Origin: Spirochaetaceae bacterium
GTDB taxonomy: Bacteria > Spirochaetota > Spirochaetia > CADAEX01
NCBI GenBank assembly: GCA_009778835.1
Contig: WRFK01000076.1
Coordinates: 1-7,184 of the forward strand
Direction: 5' to 3'
DNA length: 7,184 bases
In this document: positions 1 through 5,763 of the stretch, in pieces
Layout: each line of letters starts with the position of its first letter
How positions within the stretch are numbered: position 1 is the stretch's first letter
Notes under the pieces: model-generated
The model's input: only the letters and a program-made list of their open reading frames with translations
Told to the model about the DNA's origin: nothing
The model's database searches: none
Program-made: the position numbers and the translations under genes

Positions 1-1077
1 CAGCCTGAATTTACACAGATTGACCTTGAGATGTCTTTTATAGACAGGGAAGATGTTATTTCTGTTACAGAAGGGCTTTTTAAGGAAATTTATAAAAAAA
101 GACTAAAAAAAGATCTTGCTCTTCCACTGCCTCGCATAACGTATGATGAGGCAATGTTAAAATACGGATGCGATGCACCTGATCGACGCTTTGGGCTTGA
201 GATAGTAGAACTTTCAGATATATTTCAAAAAACAGAACTTGCTGTTTTTAAAGGGGCTCTTGCATCGGGAGGGTTGGTAAGGGGAATAAATCTTAAAGGC
301 TTAAGCAGTCAGCTTACAAGAAAAGACCTTGACGATATGACAGATTTTGTAAAACCACTCAGGGGCAAAGGGGTTGCGTGGATAAGAATGAATGATGATG
401 GCCCGCAATCTCCGATAATAAAATTTTTTAAAGAAGAAGAATCTTCTGCTTTATACAAAAGAATGAATGCAGAAAAAGGGGATGTTCTTATTTTTCTTGC
501 TGATAAAGAAAAAATAGTTTGCAGTTGCCTCTCTGAGCTTAGAAAATTCTTTGCAAAAAAATGTTCCCTCTATAATGAAAATGATTTTAGCCTTTTCTGG
601 GTTATTGATTTCCCGATGTTTGGTGTTAATGATAAAGGGAAACCCGAAGTCCTTCACCACCCTTTTACCTCTCCCAAACCAGAGGATATGGAAAAACTTA
701 ATGGAAATATCTATTCAATAAAAACAAATGCTTACGATATTGTGCTTAATGGCCATGAAGTTGGAGGCGGAAGCATAAGAATACATAATTCCGATATCCA
801 GAGAAAAATATTTAAGATTATTGGAATAGATAAAGAAAATGCGGAAAAACAATTTTCATACCTTCTTGAAGCTCTTGATTTTGGCACGCCGCCGCATGGT
901 GGTCTTGCTCTTGGCCTGGACAGGCTTGTAATGCTTCTTTTGGGACTTGATTCCATAAGAGATGTTATTGCTTTCCCCAAAACACAAAAAGCAATTTGTA
1001 TGCTTACAAACGCGCCATCGGAAGTTTCATCAGATCAGCTTGAAGAGCTTTTTATTGAGACTGTAAGTAACGAATAA
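1..1077 (+). CDS. aspS: Aspartyl-tRNA synthetase, C-terminal part (5' end outside window)
   Basis: Class II aminoacyl-tRNA synthetase that charges tRNA-Asp with aspartate in the cytoplasm. The frame is open from base 1 and the first residues, QPEFTQIDLEMSF, are the end of class II motif 2. The N-terminal anticodon-binding OB fold, motif 1 and the start of motif 2 therefore lie upstream, and the ATG at base 31 is internal. The 358 codons present correspond to roughly the last 60% of a protein usually near 590 residues. The bacterial-type GAD insertion follows (about bases 210-620). Then come HHPFTSPKPED (about 655-690), the GHEVGGGSIRIHN segment (about 751-790) and motif 3, GLALGLDRLVML (about 901-936), with the ATP-binding arginine. 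The C-terminal RDVIAFPKT is typical of bacterial AspRS. The next gene begins 28 bp downstream on the same strand, so the two are probably co-transcribed. Whether the enzyme is discriminating or also charges tRNA-Asn cannot be judged without the N-terminus. Confidence 0.97.
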   Translation, partial: QPEFTQIDLEMSFIDREDVISVTEGLFKEIYKKRLKKDLALPLPRITYDEAMLKYGCDAPDRRFGLEIVELSDIFQKTELAVFKGALASGGLVRGINLKGLSSQLTRKDLDDMTDFVKPLRGKGVAWIRMNDDGPQSPIIKFFKEEESSALYKRMNAEKGDVLIFLADKEKIVCSCLSELRKFFAKKCSLYNENDFSLFWVIDFPMFGVNDKGKPEVLHHPFTSPKPEDMEKLNGNIYSIKTNAYDIVLNGHEVGGGSIRIHNSDIQRKIFKIIGIDKENAEKQFSYLLEALDFGTPPHGGLALGLDRLVMLLLGLDSIRDVIAFPKTQKAICMLTNAPSEVSSDQLEELFIETVSNE

Positions 1078-1105
1078 TTTGTTCAGGAAAGAGAAAGGAT
1101 AAAAA

Positions 1106-1498
1106 ATGAGTAGTTTGGAAGAAATCAAAAAAATGCTTTTTGCCGATAAATTTGCACAGTCTTTAGGGATTACCCTTGATGAAATGGGGGATGGAACTGC
1201 TGTTACAAGTGTTACAGTAAGTAAAGATCATTACAACGGAGTAGGTATTGTACAGGGAGGTCTTATTTTTACCCTTGCAGACTACGCATTTGCGGCAGCC
1301 GCAAATTCAAAAGGGAAAGTAACAGTTGGAGTAAGATGCGATATTGCATACATAAAACCTGTCAAGGAAGGAAAGCTTACAGCAATTGCAGAAGAAGTAT
1401 CATGTTCAAACAAAATATCAAACTATGAAGTAAGAGTATATAATGATAAAAAAGAGCTTGCCGCAAAGTTTGATGGTACCGGATTCAGGAAAGACTGA
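1106..1498 (+). CDS. PaaI-like hot-dog-fold thioesterase
   Basis: A 130-residue protein of the size and pattern of PaaI/YbgC-type acyl-CoA thioesterases, which hydrolyse acyl- or aryl-CoA thioesters in the cytoplasm as dimers or tetramers of a hot-dog fold. The diagnostic stretch is residues 42-66: H42, N44, G47, then QGG at 50-52 and LADYAF with D59 on the central helix. D59 matches the acidic catalytic residue of PaaI enzymes. The usual HGG motif reads QGG here. The later V-R-C-D-I-A-Y-I-K-P segment (about 75-85) fits the family's beta-strand. A good ribosome-binding site, AAAGGA at 1094-1099, stands 6 bases before the ATG. The gene follows aspS by 28 bp on the same strand and probably shares its transcript, although no metabolic link to AspRS is evident. 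The substrate is unknown; the family assignment is secure but the function is only generic. Confidence 0.88.
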   Translation: MSSLEEIKKMLFADKFAQSLGITLDEMGDGTAVTSVTVSKDHYNGVGIVQGGLIFTLADYAFAAAANSKGKVTVGVRCDIAYIKPVKEGKLTAIAEEVSCSNKISNYEVRVYNDKKELAAKFDGTGFRKD

Positions 1499-1513
1499 TT
1501 TTTGCTGATTAGG

Positions 1514-1593
1514 CTATCCAGTATGTATTTCCGAAGTCAGGTAGAGTGTTTATCTCCGTCAAGTGTGGCGAAATTTTATGGATAGTTTCTATC
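1514..1593 (+). other. Possible structured leader upstream of the chemotaxis receptor gene
   Basis: The 155-bp gap between the thioesterase and the receptor gene contains CTATCCA (1514-1520) and its exact complement TGGATAG (1579-1585), about 58 bases apart. The right arm also forms an adjacent hairpin, GATAG-TTT-CTATC (1581-1593). The two pairings are mutually exclusive, as in some RNA switches. I do not recognise a known riboswitch core in between, and I see no convincing sigma-70, sigma-28 or sigma-54 promoter in the gap. The short arms could arise by chance. Confidence 0.25.
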
Positions 1594-1653
1594 TAATAAA
1601 AAAGATTTCATTTCTTTTAAAAATAATGATACAGTGTGTGTTAGAGGTCTCTT

Positions 1654-3402
1654 ATGAAAAGCTTAAAAACACGATTTTTTCTTTTTTTTATTGCATTGAG
1701 TAGTGTTGTCTCTTTTGGCGTTGGAATAACGATGTATAGCCAATACGCAAGCTATATTAAATATTCTTTGGAAGATACTCTCAGAAGCGTTGCGACCATG
1801 ATTGATAAAAAATATCCAGTTATTGGAGATAAAGAATATTTTGTTAAAAATGCAAATGATAATTCGGAAGAGTTATGGGACCTTGTAAGAGAGATGCGGG
1901 ATATCGAAGAATTTTTTAACCTTACTTTTATTTATGTTTTAACAAAAGAGGCAGATGGTTTTCATTTTATTCTTGATACAGATTATCTTAATGATGGGAG
2001 CTTTGAAGCGTTTTATTCCTTATATGAAGATATGCCTGATGAAGTATTGGTTGCCTATGAGACCAGAAAATTTCAGGTTGTAAAGGAACCATATACAGAT
2101 GAGTGGGGAACTTTTTTATCTGCATATTTACCTATTATAAGAAATAATGTTGTTGTTGGTGTTCTTGGTTTGGATTATGATATTGCTTTTGTTCAGAGCC
2201 TCTATAAAAAAGCATGGATTGCTCTTGGACTCTCTCTTTTATTTGCAGCGTTATTGGCTGCTCTGTTTGCAATCAGGATATCTTCATATTTAATAAAACC
2301 AATTAAAAAAATAGTGACCATAGCAGGGGCTCTTGCAAATATGGATTTTAATGTTGAAATAGATAAAACAAGAAAAGATGAAATAGGAAGTTTAGCTGAT
2401 GCCCTGATAGTAATAAGAGATAATTTTAAGAAAGCAATAAATGATCTTAACAGCCATCTCTCAAGACTTACAGGCCTTAGTGAAACCCTTGATTCTGCAA
2501 TGACCAGATCTACCGATGGCTTGACTGTAATAAACCAGAATATGGACTCGGTACAAAAGCAGTCAGATTTGCAACTGGAATCGGTAAAGAATACATCTGA
2601 TTCAGTTGAGACAATAGTCCAAAATATAAATTTACTTAATAAGGCAGTTCAAACACAATCAGATAATATAAGCGAGTCATCGGCATCCATAGAAGAGATG
2701 GTAGCCAATATTCAATCAATCAGGTCGGTAGTAAATAATGTAAGCAAGACTACCAATAAATTAAGCCAGTCATCTGAGCTTGGGCAGAAAAAGATGCTGC
2801 AGCTTGTCGATAAGTTAAAACAGGTCTCGAAACAGTCAGAGTCTTTGCAGAAAGCAAACATGACAATATCCAACATAACAAGCCAAACAAATCTTCTGGC
2901 AATGAATGCCGCAATAGAAGCAGCGCATGCAGGAGAAGCAGGAAGAGGATTTTCAGTCGTAGCAGGAGAGATACGAAAGCTTGCAGAGATGTCCGACAAA
3001 GAGTCGATTTCAATTTCAAATGAAATTAAAAAAATGGAAGAGATAATTAAAGAAATGATAATGGTTTCGGATGAAACTTCTAAAAGTATTGACTTAATGT
3101 TTACAGAAGCAAATACAATGGGTTCTTCTTTTGAAACAGTAAATAATGCGGTGGAAGAACAGGCAATGGGCGGTAAGCAGATACTGGAATCTCTTAAGAC
3201 TATAGGGGAAATGACCCAAGAGCTAAGAAGCGAATCCGGGGAAATACAAAAAGTTAGCGGGCATATATATAAAGATATTGAGAAACTTAAATCAACTTCC
3301 AAGCAGGTAAATGAGAGCGTGCAGGGGGTAAGAGTGGCGAATCAGTCGATAGCAGTAGTTTTAAGCGATGCTCACAAAATAACGTCTGAGATTTCCGTAT
3401 AA
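1654..3402 (+). CDS. Methyl-accepting chemotaxis protein (transmembrane receptor)
   Basis: A 582-residue chemoreceptor that senses an external signal and controls CheA through CheW at the inner membrane. It has a first membrane segment at about residues 7-27 and an external sensor region at about 28-186. A second membrane segment spans about 187-207, and a HAMP linker covers about 208-260 (with P216). A long signalling coiled coil runs to the C-terminus. The sensor's last part (W151 to about D174, ending VVVGVLGLDYDIAF) resembles the closing strands of a Cache/PDC domain, so a small-molecule ligand is likely, but the ligand cannot be named. The conserved hairpin tip is at about 404-445, with SQTNLLAMNAAIEAAHAGE followed by GRGFSVVAGEIRKLAE. 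Paired Glu/Gln sites near 347-348 and 501-503 fit methylation helices. There is no C-terminal CheR-tethering pentapeptide. Ribosome-binding site AGAGGT (1643-1648) precedes the ATG by 5 bases. The gene stands alone, with no other chemotaxis gene in view. Confidence 0.96.
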   Translation: MKSLKTRFFLFFIALSSVVSFGVGITMYSQYASYIKYSLEDTLRSVATMIDKKYPVIGDKEYFVKNANDNSEELWDLVREMRDIEEFFNLTFIYVLTKEADGFHFILDTDYLNDGSFEAFYSLYEDMPDEVLVAYETRKFQVVKEPYTDEWGTFLSAYLPIIRNNVVVGVLGLDYDIAFVQSLYKKAWIALGLSLLFAALLAALFAIRISSYLIKPIKKIVTIAGALANMDFNVEIDKTRKDEIGSLADALIVIRDNFKKAINDLNSHLSRLTGLSETLDSAMTRSTDGLTVINQNMDSVQKQSDLQLESVKNTSDSVETIVQNINLLNKAVQTQSDNISESSASIEEMVANIQSIRSVVNNVSKTTNKLSQSSELGQKKMLQLVDKLKQVSKQSESLQKANMTISNITSQTNLLAMNAAIEAAHAGEAGRGFSVVAGEIRKLAEMSDKESISISNEIKKMEEIIKEMIMVSDETSKSIDLMFTEANTMGSSFETVNNAVEEQAMGGKQILESLKTIGEMTQELRSESGEIQKVSGHIYKDIEKLKSTSKQVNESVQGVRVANQSIAVVLSDAHKITSEISV

Positions 3403-3430
3403 ATTAAAAAAAGTGTTTGTGTTCCTTTTA

Positions 3431-3459
3431 TTGACAAACCAGCTTTATTCCGATATATT
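3431..3459 (+). promoter_or_regulatory. Sigma-70-type promoter of the tRNA/SRP RNA block
   Basis: A perfect -35 box TTGACA (3431-3436), a 17-base spacer and a -10 box TATATT (3454-3459, one mismatch to TATAAT) lie 19 bases before the first tRNA. Transcription would begin near 3466. No comparably good promoter is visible between the following RNA genes, so this one probably drives the whole tRNA cluster and the SRP RNA, and perhaps some read-through into dnaX. Confidence 0.8.
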
Positions 3460-3478
3460 GCAAAAACCAATAGAAATT

Positions 3479-3563
3479 GGAGAGGTGTCCGAGTGGTTTA
3501 AGGAGGCGGTCTTGAAAACCGTTGACGCGCGAGTGTCCGTGGGTTCGAATCCCACCTTCTCCG
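3479..3563 (+). tRNA. tRNA-Ser(UGA)
   Basis: An 85-base serine tRNA. The acceptor arms GGAGAGG (3479-3485) and CTTCTCC (3556-3562) pair with one G-U, and the discriminator is G3563. The anticodon stem GCGGT/ACCGT encloses CTTGAAA, giving anticodon TGA (3513-3515). The long variable arm GACGC-GCGA-GTGTC marks it as serine. The T arm is GTGGG-TTCGAAT-CCCAC. CCA is not encoded and must be added enzymatically. It reads UCA and, by wobble, other UCN codons. Confidence 0.97.
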
Positions 3564-3579
3564 AATAATAAGTTGATCA

Positions 3580-3668
3580 GGAGAGGTGCGAGAGTGGCCG
3601 AATCGGGCTCCCTGCTAAGGAGTTGTACCCCCAACAGGGTACCGAGGGTTCGAATCCCTCCCTCTCCG
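3580..3668 (+). tRNA. tRNA-Ser(GCU)
   Basis: An 89-base serine tRNA reading AGC/AGU. Acceptor GGAGAGG (3580-3586) pairs with CCTCTCC (3661-3667), with discriminator G3668. The anticodon stem GCTCC/GGAGT encloses CTGCTAA, giving anticodon GCT (3614-3616). The variable arm TACCC-CCAACA-GGGTA is long, as in serine tRNAs. CCA is not encoded. The gene is followed by a run of nine T and a weak TTTGCTT/AAGCAAA hairpin (3675-3693), which might cause some premature termination or help processing; this is uncertain. Confidence 0.97.
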
Positions 3669-3697
3669 TTTTTTTTTGCTTAAAAAAAGCAAAGTAA

Positions 3698-3771
3698 GTA
3701 CCCATAGCTCAGCTGGATAGAGTTCCAGATTGCGGATCTGGCGGTCGGAGGTTCGAATCCTCTTGGGTACG
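3698..3771 (+). tRNA. tRNA-Arg(GCG)
   Basis: A 74-base class I tRNA. Acceptor GTACCCA (3698-3704) pairs with TGGGTAC (3764-3770), with discriminator G3771. The anticodon stem CCAGA/TCTGG encloses TTGCGGA, so the anticodon is GCG, which reads CGC and CGU as arginine. The D-loop shows A after GG (A20), a known arginine identity element. T arm GGAGG-TTCGAAT-CCTCT closes with a G-U pair. CCA is not encoded. Most bacteria use ACG, modified to inosine, for this job, so the GCG anticodon is unusual. Confidence 0.93.
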
Positions 3772-3779
3772 AATAGCTC

Positions 3780-3866
3780 GGAGAGATGCGAGAGTGGTTG
3801 AATCGGGCGGACTCGAAATCCGTTGAACTGGTTTCAGTTCCGAGGGTTCGAATCCCTCTCTCTCCG
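3780..3866 (+). tRNA. tRNA-Ser(CGA)
   Basis: An 87-base serine tRNA reading UCG, placed only 8 bases after the arginine tRNA. Acceptor GGAGAGA (3780-3786) pairs with TCTCTCC (3859-3865), with discriminator G3866. The anticodon stem GCGGA/TCCGT encloses CTCGAAA, giving anticodon CGA (3814-3816). Variable arm GAACTG-GTTT-CAGTTC. T arm GAGGG-TTCGAAT-CCCTC. CCA is not encoded. Confidence 0.96.
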
Positions 3867-3882
3867 TATAGCGATTTTTATT

Positions 3883-3969
3883 GGAGAGATGTCCGAGAGG
3901 CCGAAGGAGTACGCTTGGAAAGCGTATGTACCCTTACGGGTACCTGGGGTTCGAATCCCCATCTCTCCG
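3883..3969 (+). tRNA. tRNA-Ser(GGA)
   Basis: An 87-base serine tRNA reading UCC and UCU. Acceptor GGAGAGA (3883-3889) pairs with TCTCTCC (3962-3968), with discriminator G3969. The anticodon stem TACGC/GCGTA encloses TTGGAAA, giving anticodon GGA (3917-3919). Variable arm GTACCC-TTAC-GGGTAC. T arm TGGGG-TTCGAAT-CCCCA. CCA is not encoded. Its 3' end is only 4 bases before the SRP RNA. Confidence 0.96.
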
Positions 3970-3973
3970 TATT

Positions 3974-4085
3974 CCTTCAGTCTGGCAGGCACTATGCAAT
4001 TGTCTGTCGCCCAACTCCGTCAGGACCGGAAGGTAGCAGCGGTAAGCGATTAGCAGTGTGCCATAGAAAGCTTACAGACTGAAGG
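3974..4085 (+). ncRNA. ffs: Signal recognition particle RNA (4.5S type, small bacterial form)
   Basis: RNA core of the signal recognition particle, which binds Ffh and its receptor FtsY to deliver nascent membrane proteins. The ends pair perfectly over 11 bp: 3974-3984 (CCTTCAGTCTG) with 4075-4085 (CAGACTGAAGG). The conserved Ffh-binding domain IV is plain. Tetraloop GGAA (4028-4031) sits on the stem ACC/GGT, then the symmetric internal loop CAGG/AGCA (4021-4024 with 4035-4038), then the stem CCGT/GCGG. The length of about 112 bases fits the short form without an Alu domain. A run of five T follows the closing helix (4086-4090), so the 3' end may be set by termination. The 5' end lies 4 bases after tRNA-Ser(GGA), so co-transcription with the tRNAs is likely. 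Exact ends are estimated from the pairing. Confidence 0.93.
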
Positions 4086-4091
4086 TTTTTA

Positions 4092-4180
4092 TTGACCAAC
4101 GAGCAAGGGTCGCGCGTGAGTCTGCGAAGCATCATGCATGACATAGCGAGGCAGGTCAACGAAGGGGTATAAGACCCTTT
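4092..4180 (+). other. Structured dnaX leader with competing inverted repeats
   Basis: The 112 bases between the SRP RNA and dnaX are rich in complementary segments. TTGACC (4092-4097) matches GGTCAA (4154-4159). AAGGGTC (4105-4111) matches GACCCTT (4173-4179). AAGGGGT (4162-4168) can pair with ACCCTTT (4174-4180). TCATGCATGA is a perfect 10-base palindrome in the middle. Several pairings exclude one another. A 26-codon open frame (TTG 4092 to TAA 4168-4170) also fits here, with GAAGG 6 bases before it, but nothing shows that it is translated. The segment could be an RNA leader or a decayed interspersed repeat. Confidence 0.35.
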
Positions 4181-4197
4181 ATATGGAATAATAAAAT

Positions 4198-5763
4198 ATG
4201 GCATATGAAGTCACAGCATCCAGAAAAAGACCTTCCAATTTTGACCAGCTTACAGGGCAGGAATTTGTAGCAACAAGTCTTCAGAAATCTGTTGCTTCCG
4301 GAAGAATTGCCCACGCATACCTTTTTTCGGGCCCGCGCGGGGTTGGAAAAACATCGGCAGCAAGAATACTTGCAAAAGCAATAAATTGCGAAAAATGGCC
4401 CTCAAATAATCCATGCGGAATATGCGACAGTTGTCTTTCTATTGCAAGAGGAAACGCCCTTGATGTAATCGAAATTGACGGAGCCTCAAACACCGGCGTA
4501 AATGATGTGAGGGAAATAAAAGAAGAAGTTCTTTTTGCGCCAAACAACAGCAGGTACAAAGTTTATATTATCGATGAAGTTCATATGCTTTCCCCTAATG
4601 CTTTTAACGCTCTTTTAAAAACAATAGAAGAACCGCCCCCGTATGTTATTTTTATTTTTGCAACAACAGAAGTGCATAAAGTTCCTGCTACCATAAGGTC
4701 AAGATGTCAGCAGTTTAATTTCCGTCTTATAGGACTCGAAGAAATAAAATTAAAACTCAAAGAGATTTCCAAAGAAAGCAATATTGATGCAGAGGAAGAA
4801 GCTCTTTTGTGGATCGCAAAAGAAGCAACAGGCTCCCTTCGCGATGCTTATACGCTTTATGACCAGATAGCCTCTTTTTCCGATGGAAAGATAACTATTG
4901 GCAAGATAAAAGAAAAGCTTGGACTTGTAGGTCTTGATGAGATAAATGATCTTGTGGAAAATTTTGCAGAAGGAAGCGGCGTTGAGGCGCTCCGTATTGT
5001 GGGAGAGATAATAAAAAAAGGTGTTGCTCCGGAGCAATTTATAATTGAACTTTCCGAATATTTCAGAAATATGCTTCTTATAAAAAATGGGATTAAAAAA
5101 GAGGGGGTTTTGGGTTTTCCTGTTGAAAGATTTTCCGCAAAAGCGCTTGAGAAGCTTTCTGTTCAGCAGATTGAGTACGCGCTTTCGCTTTTACTTGACC
5201 TTTTCAGGAATATCCGTTACTCGCTTAATCAACAGTTTGAAATAGAGCTTGCAATAAGCAGGCTTTCGTTTATTACAAGGCATCTTTCGGATGTTGAGAT
5301 TCTGGAAAACATAAAAAAAATCAAAGATGAAATAAGAAGAATCCCTGTTCATGCTGCTGTTCAGGGGGATTCTGCGTTGTTAAATAACGAAGAACATAAT
5401 AAAGAAGAAGTAGATTTTACAAAATACAAAGATGATATAGTGGCAAATTTTAAAAAGAATAATATGATGCTTGCTTCTTCTCTTGCAAAGACATTTCTTT
5501 GGGAAAAGGCGGGAAATCTTGTAAAAATATATTGCACAGATAACTTTTCCCTGGACTTAATAAAAAATGAAATTCCTGCCTTAAAAAAAGAGATTGATTT
5601 ACGTACAAATGGTAATTACAAAATAGAAGTAGTTCTTTCTTCAAACAAGGAAGAATCCAGGGAGAATACTTTAAGCAGCAACGCCCAGGTAGATCTTATA
5701 AGAAAGATTTTTAAGGGCGAAGTTATAGACCCGCGAATAAAGGAAGATAATAATGAATATTGA
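4198..5763 (+). CDS. dnaX: DNA polymerase III subunit gamma/tau
   Basis: ATPase subunit of the clamp loader that places the beta sliding clamp on primed DNA and, as tau, ties the polymerase to the replisome. The protein is 521 residues. It starts MAYEVTASRKRP, the usual DnaX opening, so the ATG at 4198 is right even though only a weak GGA (4185-4187) precedes it. Walker A is GPRGVGKT (45-52). Zinc cysteines are C64, C73, C76 and C79. Walker B is IIDEVH (124-129). Sensor 1 is ATTE (155-158), the SRC arginine finger is at 168-170, and sensor 2 is GSLRDA (212-217). The collar domain III runs to about 370, and a lysine/glutamate-rich linker leads to a C-terminal tau region (about 408-521) of the kind that binds polymerase and helicase. 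An A8 tract at codons 372-375 may allow slippage to a short gamma form. The stop overlaps the ybaB start, and the order SRP RNA-dnaX-ybaB-recR is conserved in Bacillus. Confidence 0.98.
   Translation: MAYEVTASRKRPSNFDQLTGQEFVATSLQKSVASGRIAHAYLFSGPRGVGKTSAARILAKAINCEKWPSNNPCGICDSCLSIARGNALDVIEIDGASNTGVNDVREIKEEVLFAPNNSRYKVYIIDEVHMLSPNAFNALLKTIEEPPPYVIFIFATTEVHKVPATIRSRCQQFNFRLIGLEEIKLKLKEISKESNIDAEEEALLWIAKEATGSLRDAYTLYDQIASFSDGKITIGKIKEKLGLVGLDEINDLVENFAEGSGVEALRIVGEIIKKGVAPEQFIIELSEYFRNMLLIKNGIKKEGVLGFPVERFSAKALEKLSVQQIEYALSLLLDLFRNIRYSLNQQFEIELAISRLSFITRHLSDVEILENIKKIKDEIRRIPVHAAVQGDSALLNNEEHNKEEVDFTKYKDDIVANFKKNNMMLASSLAKTFLWEKAGNLVKIYCTDNFSLDLIKNEIPALKKEIDLRTNGNYKIEVVLSSNKEESRENTLSSNAQVDLIRKIFKGEVIDPRIKEDNNEY
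5313..5373 (+). promoter_or_regulatory. Candidate slippage/frameshift signal within dnaX
   Basis: Eight A's (5313-5320) lie across in-frame ATA AAA AAA ATC. A -1 shift (or one extra A in the mRNA) reads AAT CAA AGA then TGA at 5328-5330, giving a protein of about 377 residues. A +1 shift (or one A lost) reads TCA AAG ATG AAA then TAA at 5333-5335. A hairpin follows: AGAATCCC (5338-5345) pairs with GGGATTCT (5366-5373), starting 17 bases after the A tract. Known parallels are translational -1 frameshifting in E. coli dnaX and transcriptional slippage in Thermus dnaX. Function here is inferred. Confidence 0.55.

Noticed and set aside
2712..3302. Long minus-strand open frame (196 codons) inside the chemoreceptor gene
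   Set aside because: It is antisense to the conserved signalling domain, and its serine/isoleucine-rich sequence is the mirror of the receptor's coiled-coil codons.
3428..3634. Minus-strand open frame of 68 codons across the first serine tRNAs
   Set aside because: It is the antisense of tRNA-Ser genes; the GGIRTHG-type peptide is a well-known artefact of translating tRNA genes.
3786..4082. Two overlapping plus-strand open frames through tRNA-Ser(CGA), tRNA-Ser(GGA) and the SRP RNA
   Set aside because: They are read through well-supported RNA genes, and the REWLNRADSKS-type peptide is a common spurious tRNA translation.
4075..4090. Standard intrinsic terminator after the SRP RNA
   Set aside because: The T5 run follows the long-range closing helix of the SRP RNA rather than a compact hairpin. 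Termination is possible, but I could not support a separate terminator feature.
4168..4173. TATAAG as the -10 box of a dnaX promoter
   Set aside because: No acceptable -35 sequence lies 16-18 bases upstream, and the box falls within the paired arms of the leader.
5011..5020. A7G run in dnaX as a frameshift site for gamma
   Set aside because: A -1 shift here would end the protein at about residue 283, inside the collar domain III, so the product would lack part of the clamp-loader core. The A8 tract at 5313 is much better placed.
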